From contig CADCFN010000012.1 in assembly GCA_902800715.1 (NCBI GenBank), positions 47,474-111,473 on the forward strand: 64,000 bases of DNA, in the 5' to 3' direction. Each line of letters starts with the position of its first letter. Position 1 is the stretch's first letter. The notes below the pieces were generated by a model, which was not told where the DNA came from, did no database searches, and saw nothing but the letters and a program-made list of their open reading frames with translations. Source of the DNA: an uncultured Bacteroidales bacterium (GTDB lineage Bacteria; Bacteroidota; Bacteroidia; Bacteroidales; Muribaculaceae). Position numbers and translations under genes: made by a program. Below, piece by piece: positions 38,755-47,376 of the stretch.

Positions 38755-40215
38755 ATGAAACTGAGACACCTTATATTAAGTATTGTAGCGGTGGCAGCCG
38801 TATTACCGGCTACTGCCGATGTGCATCCGCGCTACACCGCGGTAGTGAGTGACGCAACCTCGACCTATGTCACCAAACGCCCGCCCGCCGAGGAACGGCT
38901 GTTCACCAGTGTGATTATCGAGAAACGCATCAAAGAAGTGCTGAAGAAAATCAAGGGCAATCCACGGTTGGCGTGGATGTTTGAGAACTGTTTCCCAAAC
39001 ACGCTCGACAGCACGGTGCATTATCGCCTGACCGACGACGGCGATGACGACACATTTGTATATACGGGTGACATCCACGCGATGTGGTTGCGCGACAGCG
39101 GTGCCCAAGTGTGGCCCTACGTCAAGTATGCCAACAAGGACGAGAAACTGCGCCACATGCTGCGCGGCGTTATCCTGCGCCAACTCAAGTGCATCGTTCT
39201 GGACCCCTATGCCAACGCCTTCAACGACGGCCCGACAGGCAGCCAGTGGCAGGAAGACCTGACCGACATGAAGCCTGAACTGCATGAGCGCAAGTACGAG
39301 ATTGACTCGCTGTGTTACCCCATCCGCTTGGCCTACGAGTACTGGTTGGTAACGGGCGACGACAGCATCTTCGGCGACCTGTGGGTTGAAGCGATGCAGG
39401 CTGTGTTGCGCACCTTCAAGGAGCAGCAGCGCAAGAACGGCGACAAGGGACCCTACAAGTTCATGCGTCGCGACATCGATGCCAAATCGTCACTCACATG
39501 GTATGGCTGGGGACCTCCCGTCAACCCCGTCGGACTGATTGTGTCGTGTTTCCGTCCCAGCGACGACGCCACGGTGCTGCCCTTCTTGGTGCCCAGCAAC
39601 TTCATGGCTGTCAACTCGCTGCGCAAGGCGGCTGAAATTCTTCAAAAAGTGAACAATGACTACCTGCTGGCTGACCAGTGCCGCACCCTTGCCCAGGAGG
39701 TGGAGGATGCCCTGCACAAGTACGCCATCGTGGACCATCCCAAATACGGCAAAATCTACGCCTACGAGGTGGACGGCTGGGGCGGACGAGTCCTCGCCGA
39801 CGATGCCAATGTGCCTAGCCTGCTGGCAATGGGCTATCTGGGCGATGTGCCGATGGATGACCCCATCTACCTCAACACGCGCCGCTTTGTCTGGAGCGAG
39901 GATAATCCTTGCTTCTTCAAGGGCACGGCATGCGAGGGAATCGGCGGGGCTCACACGGCCTATAACCTCATCTGGCCCATGAGCATCATGATGAAGGCCT
40001 TTACCGCCCAAGATGATGCCGAAATCACCTGGTGCATGCGACAACTGCTCACCACCGATGCTGGCACTGGCTTCATGCATGAGTCGTTCCACAAGGACAA
40101 TCCCCAGAATTATACCCGCGCCTGGTTCGCCTGGCAGAATACCCTCTTCGGCGAGCTGGTCATCCACCTCATCGAGAACGGCAAGACCGACCTGCTCATC
40201 CACTGCCTTGACTAG
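38755..40215 (+). CDS. GH125 exo-alpha-1,6-mannosidase
   Basis: A 486-aa exported enzyme (signal [21 protein letters not shown]) of glycoside hydrolase family 125, metal-independent inverting alpha-mannosidases acting on N-glycan alpha-1,6-mannose. Family blocks: [17 protein letters not shown] (~101, catalytic Asp region), [18 protein letters not shown], the [12 protein letters not shown] segment and [19 protein letters not shown] near the second acid. Length is normal for the family. It is the only gene of its transcription unit; next to the sialidase and GH2 it fits host glycan foraging. Confidence 0.93.
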   Translation: MKLRHLILSIVAVAAVLPATADVHPRYTAVVSDATSTYVTKRPPAEERLFTSVIIEKRIKEVLKKIKGNPRLAWMFENCFPNTLDSTVHYRLTDDGDDDTFVYTGDIHAMWLRDSGAQVWPYVKYANKDEKLRHMLRGVILRQLKCIVLDPYANAFNDGPTGSQWQEDLTDMKPELHERKYEIDSLCYPIRLAYEYWLVTGDDSIFGDLWVEAMQAVLRTFKEQQRKNGDKGPYKFMRRDIDAKSSLTWYGWGPPVNPVGLIVSCFRPSDDATVLPFLVPSNFMAVNSLRKAAEILQKVNNDYLLADQCRTLAQEVEDALHKYAIVDHPKYGKIYAYEVDGWGGRVLADDANVPSLLAMGYLGDVPMDDPIYLNTRRFVWSEDNPCFFKGTACEGIGGAHTAYNLIWPMSIMMKAFTAQDDAEITWCMRQLLTTDAGTGFMHESFHKDNPQNYTRAWFAWQNTLFGELVIHLIENGKTDLLIHCLD

Positions 40216-40312
40216 TTAGGAATTAGGAATTAGGAGTTAGGAATTAGGAGTTAGGAATTAGGAGTTAGGAATTGGCGGTTACCCTCTAAACACTAAACTC
40301 TAAACTCTAAAC
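40216..40312. repeat. long run of TTAGGAATTAGGAG and CTAAACT repeats
   Basis: The longest heptad array in the window: about ten TTAGGAR-type units followed by CTAAACT units. It lies between the GH125 stop and a terminator hairpin. Confidence 0.75.
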
Positions 40313-40353
40313 TGCGAGCAACGCTCGTACTAGAAAAAGCTAAAAAACCTTTT

Positions 40354-40389
40354 ACAATCCCTATCAAATATTAAAATGATAGGGATTGT
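40354..40389. terminator. 12-bp perfect stem ACAATCCCTATC/GATAGGGATTGT
   Basis: Flanked by AAAAAACCTTTT on the left and CTATTTTT on the right, so it can terminate in either direction; it ends the GH125 transcript. Confidence 0.75.
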
Positions 40390-40412
40390 CTATTTTTACT
40401 ACACATTAATAC

Positions 40413-40420
40413 TACCTTTG
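40413..40420 (+). promoter_or_regulatory. -7 box TACCTTTG for the DUF4954 gene
   Basis: 31 bp before the ATG at 40451; the -33 region is poor. Confidence 0.65.
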
Positions 40421-40450
40421 CGCCGCATTTACTAAAAAAATGTCTAACTC

Positions 40451-42307
40451 ATGAAAGAATACAGACACCTTACAGACCAACAAATCGATGCCTTGAAGAA
40501 AAACGACTGTTGGGCGCAAGACTGGAACGATATACAAGTTACTGATGACTTTGACGTTAAGCGCTGTCATCGCGTGCAATTCTATGGATGGGCACGACTG
40601 GGCAGCAGCGAAGGCACCATCGAGATTACCGAGGGTTTTGTAAAAAACTGCGGCATCTACAATGCTACGTTGCGCAACGTGAGCATTGGTGACGGCTGCC
40701 TGATTGAGAACATCGGCAACTATCTGAATAAAGTCAATATCGGTGATGGCTGCTACATCTCCAACGTGAGCACCATCGACACCGTGCGCGAGCCCAATTA
40801 CGGTCAAGGACACACCATTGCAGTGCTCAACGAGGTGGGCAATGGCAACTTGATGCTGCTCAATGAGTTGAACAGCCAGCTCGCCGCCTTCATGGTCAAG
40901 CACGGCGACAACAAGCCCCTGATGGAAGCCATCAAACGGATGGTGGAGCAATCGGTAGCGGCATCGCGTCCCGAGTGCAGCACCATCGGCAACCACGTGC
41001 GCATCATCAACACGGGCGTCGTCATCAACACCATTATCGACGACGGCTGCCAGATCTGCGGTGTGTCGCGGCTGAATAACTGCACCATCAAGAGCACCGT
41101 CGAGAACCCGATTATCATCCGCACGGGTGTAATCTGTGAGAATACCATCATCAGCGGCGGATCACACATCAAGGGTAGCGTCAAGTTAACCGACTGCTTT
41201 GTGGGCGAATCCTGCCATCTGGAGAACGGCTTTACGGCAGCCAGCAGCGTCTTTTTCGCCAATAGCTATATGTCTAATGGTGAGGCGTGCGCGGCGTTCT
41301 GCGGCCCGTTTACGGTGAGCCACCACAAGAGTTCACTGCTCATCGGTGCCATGTTCTCGTTCTACAATGCGGGATCGGCAACCAACTTCAGCAACCATGC
41401 CTACAAGATGGGTCCAATGCACCACGGAGCCCTGGAACGCGGCTGCAAGACCGCCAGCGGCGCCTATCTGCTGTTGCCCGCCAACATCGGCTCGTTCAGC
41501 GTCCTGTTCGGTAAACTGATGTATCACCCCGACACACGCGACCTGCCTTTCTCCTACCTGATTGCCTATGGCGACACCATGTACCTGAAACCGGGTCGCA
41601 ACTTCGCCACCGTGGGCCTGTACCGCGACATCCGCAAGTGGCCCAAGCGCGACAAGCGCTACCGAGGCGAACACCGCAGCGTGGTCAACTTCGACTGGCT
41701 AAGCCCGTTCACCATCAGCGAGGTATTGCGTGGCAAAAAGATTCTGGAAAACCTGCGTGCCGCCAGTGGCGACAATGTGAGCACCTACAACTATCACGAG
41801 TACGTCATCAAGGCGCCCTTGCTGCACAAGGGCATCAAGTACTATGACATGGCATTGCGCATCTATATGGGTGCCGTGCTCAAGCGCCACAAACCCATAC
41901 CGCCCGTCACGACCGACGGCGAAGGCAACTGGATTGACCTGATGGGCCTGCTGATGCCTCAGAACGCTGAGGATAAGATTATCGACGACATCACTAGCGG
42001 ACGCCTTAACACCATCGAAGCCCTTAACGCTCGTTTCAAGGAGATTGATGCCAACTACAACGAATTGCGCTGGTCTTGGAGCTACCGCATCATCCTGGAC
42101 TATTACGGCATCGATGAGTTGACCGAAGAAGCCGTGGCGCGCATCCATCAGGACTACGTCACCGCCCGCCGTGAATGGATAGCCCTCATCCGTGAGGATG
42201 CTGAGAACGAGTACACCCTGGGCGACATCGACCGCGACGTCCTCGACGACTTCGTAACCCTCCTCGACCGCGAGGTCGACTTCGAAAACCAAAAATTATA
42301 CATGTAA
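40451..42307 (+). CDS. DUF4954 family protein with left-handed beta-helix
   Basis: A 618-aa cytoplasmic protein conserved in Bacteroidales. Residues ~60-290 contain hexapeptide-like repeats (NVSIGDGCLIENIGNYLNKV; NTIIDDGCQICGVSRLNNC) of a left-handed parallel beta-helix as in nucleotide-sugar pyrophosphorylases and acyltransferases. A large C-terminal helical domain follows (WRLRW-like region, then YNELRWSWSYRIILDYYGID). No nucleotidyltransferase motif is present. Function unknown, possibly sugar-nucleotide related. Its stop codon is inside a perfect 36-bp inverted repeat. Confidence 0.85.
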   Translation: MKEYRHLTDQQIDALKKNDCWAQDWNDIQVTDDFDVKRCHRVQFYGWARLGSSEGTIEITEGFVKNCGIYNATLRNVSIGDGCLIENIGNYLNKVNIGDGCYISNVSTIDTVREPNYGQGHTIAVLNEVGNGNLMLLNELNSQLAAFMVKHGDNKPLMEAIKRMVEQSVAASRPECSTIGNHVRIINTGVVINTIIDDGCQICGVSRLNNCTIKSTVENPIIIRTGVICENTIISGGSHIKGSVKLTDCFVGESCHLENGFTAASSVFFANSYMSNGEACAAFCGPFTVSHHKSSLLIGAMFSFYNAGSATNFSNHAYKMGPMHHGALERGCKTASGAYLLLPANIGSFSVLFGKLMYHPDTRDLPFSYLIAYGDTMYLKPGRNFATVGLYRDIRKWPKRDKRYRGEHRSVVNFDWLSPFTISEVLRGKKILENLRAASGDNVSTYNYHEYVIKAPLLHKGIKYYDMALRIYMGAVLKRHKPIPPVTTDGEGNWIDLMGLLMPQNAEDKIIDDITSGRLNTIEALNARFKEIDANYNELRWSWSYRIILDYYGIDELTEEAVARIHQDYVTARREWIALIREDAENEYTLGDIDRDVLDDFVTLLDREVDFENQKLYM

Positions 42308-42331
42308 AATGCGTGCATTTTACATGTATAA
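42296..42331. terminator. 17-bp perfect inverted repeat over the DUF4954 stop codon
   Basis: Arms TTATACATGTAAAATGC and GCATTTTACATGTATAA with a 2-base spacer; the TAA stop (42305-42307) is part of the left arm. Confidence 0.8.
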
Positions 42332-42367
42332 GTTTAGAGTTTAGAGTTTAGAGTTTAGAGAATTAGT

Positions 42368-42425
42368 GGTTTGAAAGGTCAGCAGCATGGCGAAGAGCTA
42401 AAGAATTGCAGCTTATTATTGTTAG
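42368..42425 (+). pseudogene. degenerate duplicate of the four-helix-bundle gene 5' end
   Basis: GGTTTGAAAGGTCAGCAGC and following bases match 42450-42510 at the start of the next gene (AGTTTGAAAGATTAACAGC). Both copies are preceded by the same GTTTAGAGAAT repeat, so a tandem duplication of about 80 bp occurred. It is not translatable. Confidence 0.6.
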
Positions 42426-42437
42426 AGTTTAGAGAAT

Positions 42438-42818
42438 ATGGATTCTTATCAGTTTGAAAGATTAACAGCATGGCAAAAAGCCAAGGAACTGGCTGTAGCC
42501 GTTTATCAGATTGCCAACACATTTCCTCAATATGAGCAATATGCCCTTAGTAGCCAAATAAGGAGAGCTGCGATATCTGTACCATCGAATATTGCCGAAG
42601 GAACAGGACGGGTATCAGTGAAAGAGAAAATCCATTTTCTTGAGATTTCCTATGGTTCATTGTTAGAAACTTATTGTCAATTGCAGATTGCTGTAGAGTT
42701 GAATTACATTTCTCTCGATGATTTAGAAGCAATCAAGTCTCTTTTCTTTGAAACATCCCGTTTAATCAGTGGCTTGCGCAACAGCTACGCTTCTAAATCC
42801 CAAAAGGATAGTGACTGA
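42438..42818 (+). CDS. four-helix-bundle protein (23S rRNA IVS-type)
   Basis: A 126-aa protein of the family named after 23S rRNA intervening-sequence ORFs (S23/four-helix bundle). Signature stretches: FERLTAWQKAKELAVAVYQI and SSQIRRAAISVPSNIAEGTG (~39-58), and a C-terminal helix SLFFETSRLISGLRNS. Length and motifs are complete. Function unknown; the family is often strain-variable and occurs between unrelated genes or inside rRNA. Here it lies in a heptad-repeat-rich gap next to a tRNA gene. Confidence 0.9.
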   Translation: MDSYQFERLTAWQKAKELAVAVYQIANTFPQYEQYALSSQIRRAAISVPSNIAEGTGRVSVKEKIHFLEISYGSLLETYCQLQIAVELNYISLDDLEAIKSLFFETSRLISGLRNSYASKSQKDSD

Positions 42819-42901
42819 GTACTTCTCCAGAGGCAAAGACATAACGAGACTGGTAGAAGAAAACTGCTGGCTCTCTAAACTCTAAACCCTAAACTCTAAA
42901 C

Positions 42902-42937
42902 TTCAAGGGGCCGCACCATTTGGTGCGACCCCTTGAA
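42902..42937. terminator. palindrome TTCAAGGGG...CCCCTTGAA after the tRNA gene
   Basis: Nested perfect stems TTCAAGGGG/CCCCTTGAA and CGCACCA/TGGTGCG with a 2-base turn. It lies 2 bp beyond the tRNA 3' end on the minus strand; no T tract, so possibly an extragenic palindrome used as a processing or stop signal. Confidence 0.6.
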
Positions 42938-42939
42938 TG

Positions 42940-43013
42940 TAGCGGGACTGAGAATTGAACTCAGGACCTCCGGGTTATGAATCCGACGCTCTAACCGACT
43001 GAGCTATCCCGCC
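42940..43013 (-). tRNA. tRNA-Met (anticodon CAT)
   Basis: A 74-nt cloverleaf on the minus strand: acceptor GGCGGGA/TCCCGCT (G1-U72 wobble), D stem GCTC/GAGC, anticodon loop TTCATAA, T stem CTGAG/CTCAG with TTCAATT loop, A73. CCA is not encoded. The anticodon stem has an A31-C39 mismatch. CAT could also be a lysidine tRNA-Ile or an initiator, but the start base pair and D arm fit elongator Met. Confidence 0.92.
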
Positions 43014-43175
43014 ATTTGCTAAAAGCGACTGCAAAGGTACAACCAATTCCCGAACTGACCAAATTTTTTTCGAAAAAAGTTTTTTACTCCATTCCAAATC
43101 GGCTCGACAGGCGTCGTATTCCGCTCCCAATTACGAGGGCTAAAGTCAAGATTAGATGCAGTTTTGGCGTTAAAA

Positions 43176-43253
43176 CTTGTAGGAATGAAATAATACTTCT
43201 ATTTTTGTAGGGTATGACATGAGCCTATCGACAGAACGACTCAATCGATAGGC
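43176..43253 (+). promoter_or_regulatory. promoter CTTG-N20-TATTTTTG and leader hairpin of the sialidase gene
   Basis: -33 at 43176-43179, -7 at 43200-43207. Directly after the expected transcription start is a 9-bp perfect stem GCCTATCGA (43223-43231) / TCGATAGGC (43245-43253). The leader is about 80 nt. Confidence 0.65.
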
Positions 43254-43292
43254 ATCATAGCACAAGAATAACGATTCAAACAACTTGAGCAC

Positions 43293-44648
43293 ATGAAGAA
43301 GTTTCTACAATCAAGCGCATTGTTACTGGCAGCACTGCTCTCGCTGGCAGGCAGCGCACAGGGCATCTATGGCGACGTGAACGGCGACGGCGAAGTAAGC
43401 ATTGCCGACGTGAACGAGGTAGTACGCGTAATTGTGGGCAACACAATCCCCACGCCCCCTGACGAACCCAATGCCGATCCGGTGACCGTGTTTGACACCA
43501 ATCTCACCCCACGTCACTTCTACCGCATTCCAGCGATTGTACAGATGAGCGACGGAAGGCTGCTCGCCATTGCCGACGACAGGCACAGCAGCGACACCGA
43601 CATCGGCGGCAACCAGGGCATCGACATCGTGGGTAGAGTCAGCGATGACGGCGGCAAGACCTGGGGCAGCACCTTCATCATTGCCGACGGCAACATACGT
43701 CAACAGGGCTTCAACAACAGCCACGGTGATGCCGCAGCGATAGCCGACCGTGAAACTGGCAAACTGCTCATCATGTGTGCTTCAGGCAAACAGGGATTCC
43801 TGGCCTCTACCCTGACCAATCCTTTGCTTGTGGGGCGCTACACGAGCAACGACAACGGCACGACCTGGTCTGGCCAAGAGGTGACAAGCGACATCTACGG
43901 CATCTTTGCCGATTACCCCGAGGTCAACGCCCTGTTTTTCTCCAGCGGACGCATCTGCCAGAGCAGTCACATCAAGCAGGGCAGCCATTACCGCATCTAC
44001 TCGGCGATATGCACCCCTGTAGGTGTTGGCAGTCTTGTCTTGTACAGCGACGACTTCGGGCAGACATGGCAGGCCCTGGGCGGTCCCGAGGCCAGACCGA
44101 CAACGGCTCCATTTGGCGATGAGGCAAAAGTCGAAGAGTTGCCCAATGGCAACGTGCTGCTGAGTTGCCGCTCCAAGCAGACCGCCACCAATGGCAGACT
44201 GTTTAACATCTACGATTACGCCACAGGCACATGGGGCGAGATGGCCGTCAGCAACGACCCGGAATCTGGTACCTATAGCGAGGACTGTTCCTGCAATGGT
44301 GAATTGCTCATCGTGCCTGCGATACGCACCAGCGACGGCCGCCACGTCCACCTGGCATTGCAGTCGGTTCCGCGGGGCAAGGGGCGTCAGCGGGTAAGCA
44401 TCTACTATAAGGAATTGCTCGACAGCAGTGACTATGATGAGCCCCTCGATTTCACATGGGGATGGAAGTGCTACCAGATAACCGAAAACTATTCAGCCTA
44501 CTCTACGATGATTGCCACTACTGACGGCAATATCGCCTTCTTCCTCGAAGACTGCAATGACAACAACAGCACGTCGGCCTACGATTTGATTTACAAGACC
44601 CTAACCATAAAAAACATAACCGACGGCAGATACACCATTATTAAATAA
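43293..44648 (+). CDS. secreted sialidase (GH33) with N-terminal dockerin-like motif
   Basis: A 451-aa exo-alpha-sialidase that removes terminal sialic acid from host glycans. Signal peptide (FLQSSALLLAALLSLAGSAQ), then a single calcium-binding dockerin-like repeat YGDVNGDGEVSIADVNEVV (~26-44), a linker and a six-bladed beta-propeller. The FYRIPAIV motif carries the first catalytic Arg, and Asp boxes SDDGGKTWG, SNDNGTTWS and SDDFGQTWQ mark the blades. EDCSCNGELL and the late YSAYSTMI (catalytic Tyr) fit GH33. The dockerin-like module at the N-terminus is unusual; it is normally C-terminal. The stop overlaps the dus start by one base. Confidence 0.92.
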   Translation: MKKFLQSSALLLAALLSLAGSAQGIYGDVNGDGEVSIADVNEVVRVIVGNTIPTPPDEPNADPVTVFDTNLTPRHFYRIPAIVQMSDGRLLAIADDRHSSDTDIGGNQGIDIVGRVSDDGGKTWGSTFIIADGNIRQQGFNNSHGDAAAIADRETGKLLIMCASGKQGFLASTLTNPLLVGRYTSNDNGTTWSGQEVTSDIYGIFADYPEVNALFFSSGRICQSSHIKQGSHYRIYSAICTPVGVGSLVLYSDDFGQTWQALGGPEARPTTAPFGDEAKVEELPNGNVLLSCRSKQTATNGRLFNIYDYATGTWGEMAVSNDPESGTYSEDCSCNGELLIVPAIRTSDGRHVHLALQSVPRGKGRQRVSIYYKELLDSSDYDEPLDFTWGWKCYQITENYSAYSTMIATTDGNIAFFLEDCNDNNSTSAYDLIYKTLTIKNITDGRYTIIK

Positions 44649-45625
44649 TGAATATGAACGACATCAAGATACCAGTGCTTGCGGCACCGCTGCAAGGTGT
44701 GACCGATAACGTGTGGCGCATGGCGCAACACGAAGTGTTTGGCGGTGTGACCGCCTATTATGCTCCCTTCATGCGTGTGGAGCATGGCGAGGTGAGGCGC
44801 AAGGACCTTCGTGACGTGGACCCCGAGCGCAACCAGGGCATCACGCTCATTCCCCAGATTCTCGCCTGCCAACCCGACCACGCCCTGATGATGGTGGATG
44901 TCCTCCGTCAGATGGGTTATCGCCGCATCGACATCAACCTGGGTTGCCCGTTCCCGCCCATTGCCCTGCACCGCAAGGGCTCGGGCATGCTGGTCTATCC
45001 CGACCTCGTGGAGGCGCTCTTTAAGGCCCTTGCTACAGTCGAGGACGTGGAGTATAGCGTGAAAATGCGCATCGGTTGGGACCGCAACGACCAGTGGCGC
45101 GACATCCTGCCCTTAATGGACATCATCAAGCCTGTCAACATCGCCATCCATCCCCGCACAGGCAAACAGCAATACAAAGGCGAACTCGACATGGAGCAGT
45201 TCGATGCCCTGCTTGCCGCATCGCCATGGCCAGTTGTCTATAACGGCAGCCTGCGCACCATCGAGGACATCGAGCAAACCATCCAGCGCTACCCCACCCT
45301 TGCAGCCGTGATGGTGGGCAGCGGCCTGGCTGCCAACCCCGGCATGTTCGCCCCTGACGCCACGCCCGACGACTACCGCCGCTTCCACGACCTGCTGGTA
45401 GATGGCTACACCGAGCAACTCAACGGCGGTGAGGCTCAACTGGTGCGCCACCTGCAGGACATCTGGCAGACCTTCCTCCCTGGCACAGGCCACAAACTCT
45501 TCAAGGCCATCCGCAAGTCCCGCACCCTCGACCAATACCAGAACGCCGCTGCAGCAGCCCTCGACGACGTCGAGAATGCCCTGACTGCCAAGGCCGAAGA
45601 CAATGACCAAGAAATCATTTCATAA
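44648..45625 (+). CDS. dus: tRNA-dihydrouridine synthase
   Basis: A 325-aa FMN enzyme reducing uridine to dihydrouridine in tRNA. TIM-barrel motifs: VLAAPLQGVTDNVWR (FMN-binding start), the signature INLGCPFPPIALHRKGSG with the catalytic Cys, VKMRIGWDRNDQW, IHPRTGKQQYKGE and VMVGSGLAANPGMF. A C-terminal helical domain recognises tRNA. It resembles the DusC/DusB-like group of Bacteroidales. The start overlaps the sialidase stop (TAATG), giving translational coupling to an unrelated function. Confidence 0.93.
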   Translation: MNMNDIKIPVLAAPLQGVTDNVWRMAQHEVFGGVTAYYAPFMRVEHGEVRRKDLRDVDPERNQGITLIPQILACQPDHALMMVDVLRQMGYRRIDINLGCPFPPIALHRKGSGMLVYPDLVEALFKALATVEDVEYSVKMRIGWDRNDQWRDILPLMDIIKPVNIAIHPRTGKQQYKGELDMEQFDALLAASPWPVVYNGSLRTIEDIEQTIQRYPTLAAVMVGSGLAANPGMFAPDATPDDYRRFHDLLVDGYTEQLNGGEAQLVRHLQDIWQTFLPGTGHKLFKAIRKSRTLDQYQNAAAAALDDVENALTAKAEDNDQEIIS

Positions 45626-45648
45626 ATAGCTGGGGCGGCATTCACTGA

Positions 45649-46053
45649 CAAGTCAGCCAGGCAGTGACCACGCACAAGCCCAAGGTTGACCGCTCGATAG
45701 CGGTGACGAACCGAATCTCCACGTTCTACAACCAGCAGAACGAGAAGCTGTACGAGGTCGAGACTTCGGGCCTGACCATGGAGCAGGCCCGGTGGATCGA
45801 GCAGCTGTTCTACAGCCATGACGTGCGCATGGCGACCAAGCGCACCGACTTCTCGCAGGGCTACACTCCGCAAGGCATGCCGATTGTGCTCATCACCGAG
45901 CCGACCTGCGAGATCAGCGACGCGGACGGTGAACTCAACACCGTGAAGTTCACCTACCAGTACCAAGACAGGCGGACGTATCTGCCGACAGATTACCTGT
46001 CAGTGGATCACGACCGCATCTTTACCGAAGAGTTTGACCCCTCATTCCAATAG
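45649..46053 (+). pseudogene. 3' fragment of a phage tail-associated gene
   Basis: The frame opens after a TGA at 45646-45648 and reads SQAVTTHKPKVDRSIAVTNR, then ISTFYNQQNEKLYEVETSGL and ITEPTCEISDADGELNTVKF, ending at 46053. It has the look of the C-terminal part of a Bacteroidales phage minor structural protein; no proper start or promoter is present (a GTG at 45664 could still be used). Codon use is GC-rich like the other phage pieces. It begins 23 bp after dus, so the phage remnant joins the host gene abruptly. Confidence 0.6.
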
Positions 46054-46057
46054 ATCT

Positions 46058-46291
46058 ATGGCACAGTCAATCCACATCAGCACCCTTCGCAGGATGCTCA
46101 AGGCCGGTGACCCGGTTGACCTGAAGCTTTGGACCAAGAGCGGGGAGATCCAGTGCTGGCGCAACTGCATCCCCCTGCGCTACAACTTCTACCAGGGAAC
46201 CCAGCAGTTCAAACTGCTTGACTCGCATCAGATACGCCAGGCCCGCATCTGCTGCATCTTCGAGATCAACGGCCTCGAAGTACATCTATAA
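46058..46291 (+). CDS. small phage-like hypothetical protein
   Basis: A 77-aa protein (AQSIHISTLRRMLKAGDPVD...GTQQFKLLDSHQIRQARIC), 4 bp behind the previous phage gene and in the same orientation. Not recognised beyond resembling small genes in Bacteroidetes prophages. Complete in itself; probably a relic that is still open. Confidence 0.55.
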   Translation: MAQSIHISTLRRMLKAGDPVDLKLWTKSGEIQCWRNCIPLRYNFYQGTQQFKLLDSHQIRQARICCIFEINGLEVHL

Positions 46292-46330
46292 TTTCGTCGC
46301 ATTATTTATGTGATTATTGGATAAAAGTTG

Positions 46331-46338
46331 TATCTTTG
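46331..46338 (+). promoter_or_regulatory. -7 box TATCTTTG for the 46364 gene
   Basis: 25 bp before ATG 46364; shows that the inserted cargo gene carries its own promoter. Confidence 0.65.
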
Positions 46339-46363
46339 CGAATAAAAATTGGAGGAATACATC

Positions 46364-46714
46364 ATGAGACAGTTTTTGCTATACATATTTCTATTGCTCG
46401 TGTGTAGTGTAAATGCTGAACAGTTTAAGATAACTGGTAAGGTAGTTGACGCAGTAGACAAAGAGCCTTTGATTTTTACGGTCGTTCAGATCAAAGGTAC
46501 CGACCGCGCTGTTTGTGCGGATTTTGATGGCAATTTCAGCATTGAAGTTGAAAAAGGTGATACCCTTAAGTTTTCTTTTGTGAGATATCTTTCCAGGGAA
46601 GTAGAGGTCTTGAATGATTCTTCTCTTGTCATTGAATTGGACTATGACCCTGAAGCGTTTTATGATGAAATACCCATAATAACCTATAGCGGATGTAAGC
46701 GAGCGCATATTTGA
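46364..46714 (+). CDS. exported CarboxypepD_reg-like single-domain protein
   Basis: A 116-aa protein: signal peptide (QFLLYIFLLLVCSVNA) followed by one carboxypeptidase regulatory-like beta-sandwich (FKITGKVVDAVDKEPLIFTV, then ADFDGNFSIEVEKGDTLKFS). The same domain begins many SusC/TonB-dependent proteins, but here it stands alone. The ATG at 46364 is fixed by the promoter; an upstream TTG is too close to the -7 box. It lies between two phage gene fragments, in a cargo-like position, and is AT-richer than them. Confidence 0.7.
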   Translation: MRQFLLYIFLLLVCSVNAEQFKITGKVVDAVDKEPLIFTVVQIKGTDRAVCADFDGNFSIEVEKGDTLKFSFVRYLSREVEVLNDSSLVIELDYDPEAFYDEIPIITYSGCKRAHI

Positions 46715-46822
46715 TCCTGCCAAAACTCAAATCATTGTGATCAATCATTAAGCAGTGTGTAGATTCAACTATGCTGCGTAATGCTGTTATATACTACCCA
46801 TGAATGGCAATTAACTCTGTCT

Positions 46823-46853
46823 TTTAGACAACCGAACAGACTCCATAATTTTG
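46823..46853 (+). promoter_or_regulatory. promoter TTTA-N19-TAATTTTG before the portal fragment
   Basis: -33 at 46823-46826, -7 at 46846-46853, 22 bp before ATG 46876. Confidence 0.6.
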
Positions 46854-46875
46854 CGGAAACTTAAACCGCAAGATT

Positions 46876-47361
46876 ATGGAGTTAAATTTTAATAGTGTAG
46901 AGACCATCCCGATGCTCAACGCATCGGCAGCTTTCAAGACCGACAGCGGCAAGGTGTTCAAGGAGGACGTGGACATCGTGCCCACCATCATCGACAAGTC
47001 CTTGTCCTATATCCCCTGGGGAGCGGACAACAACATGCCGTACCACATCATTGACCTCATCGAGAGTGACGAAACCCTCGCCACCTGCCAGATGTTCAAT
47101 GCCGAGGTGTGCTACGGCAGCGGGCTGCAGTACAACACCGACTCGTGTGTCGGCGATGTCAAGCGGGAGGTCGAGGACTTCCTGCTCGACAACGCCTTGC
47201 CTTCATACTTCCTCGGTGTGTGCCAGGACTTCAAACACTTCGCCTTCTGCGTCTCGGTCGTCATCCTCAATGCTGAGGGCACGAGGATTGTACGACTGAT
47301 CCGCAAGGAGGCCTGCTACTGCCGTCTCACCCCTGCGGAGAAGGACGGCAGCATTTTCTAG
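46876..47361 (+). pseudogene. 5' fragment of a phage portal-like protein
   Basis: 161 codons: LNFNSVETIPMLNASAAFKT, DIVPTIIDKSLSYIPWGADN and IIDLIESDETLATCQMFNAE resemble the N-terminus of portal proteins of Bacteroidetes phages, normally 400-500 aa. The frame stops at 47361 and flows directly into an unrelated, reversed AAA pseudogene, so the gene is truncated. It keeps its own promoter. Confidence 0.6.
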
Positions 47362-47376
47362 CAAAATCCAGCACTA

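Noticed and set aside
40216-40312. Repeat run as a CRISPR array
   Set aside because: Units are 7 bp and contiguous with no spacers, and no cas gene is in the window.
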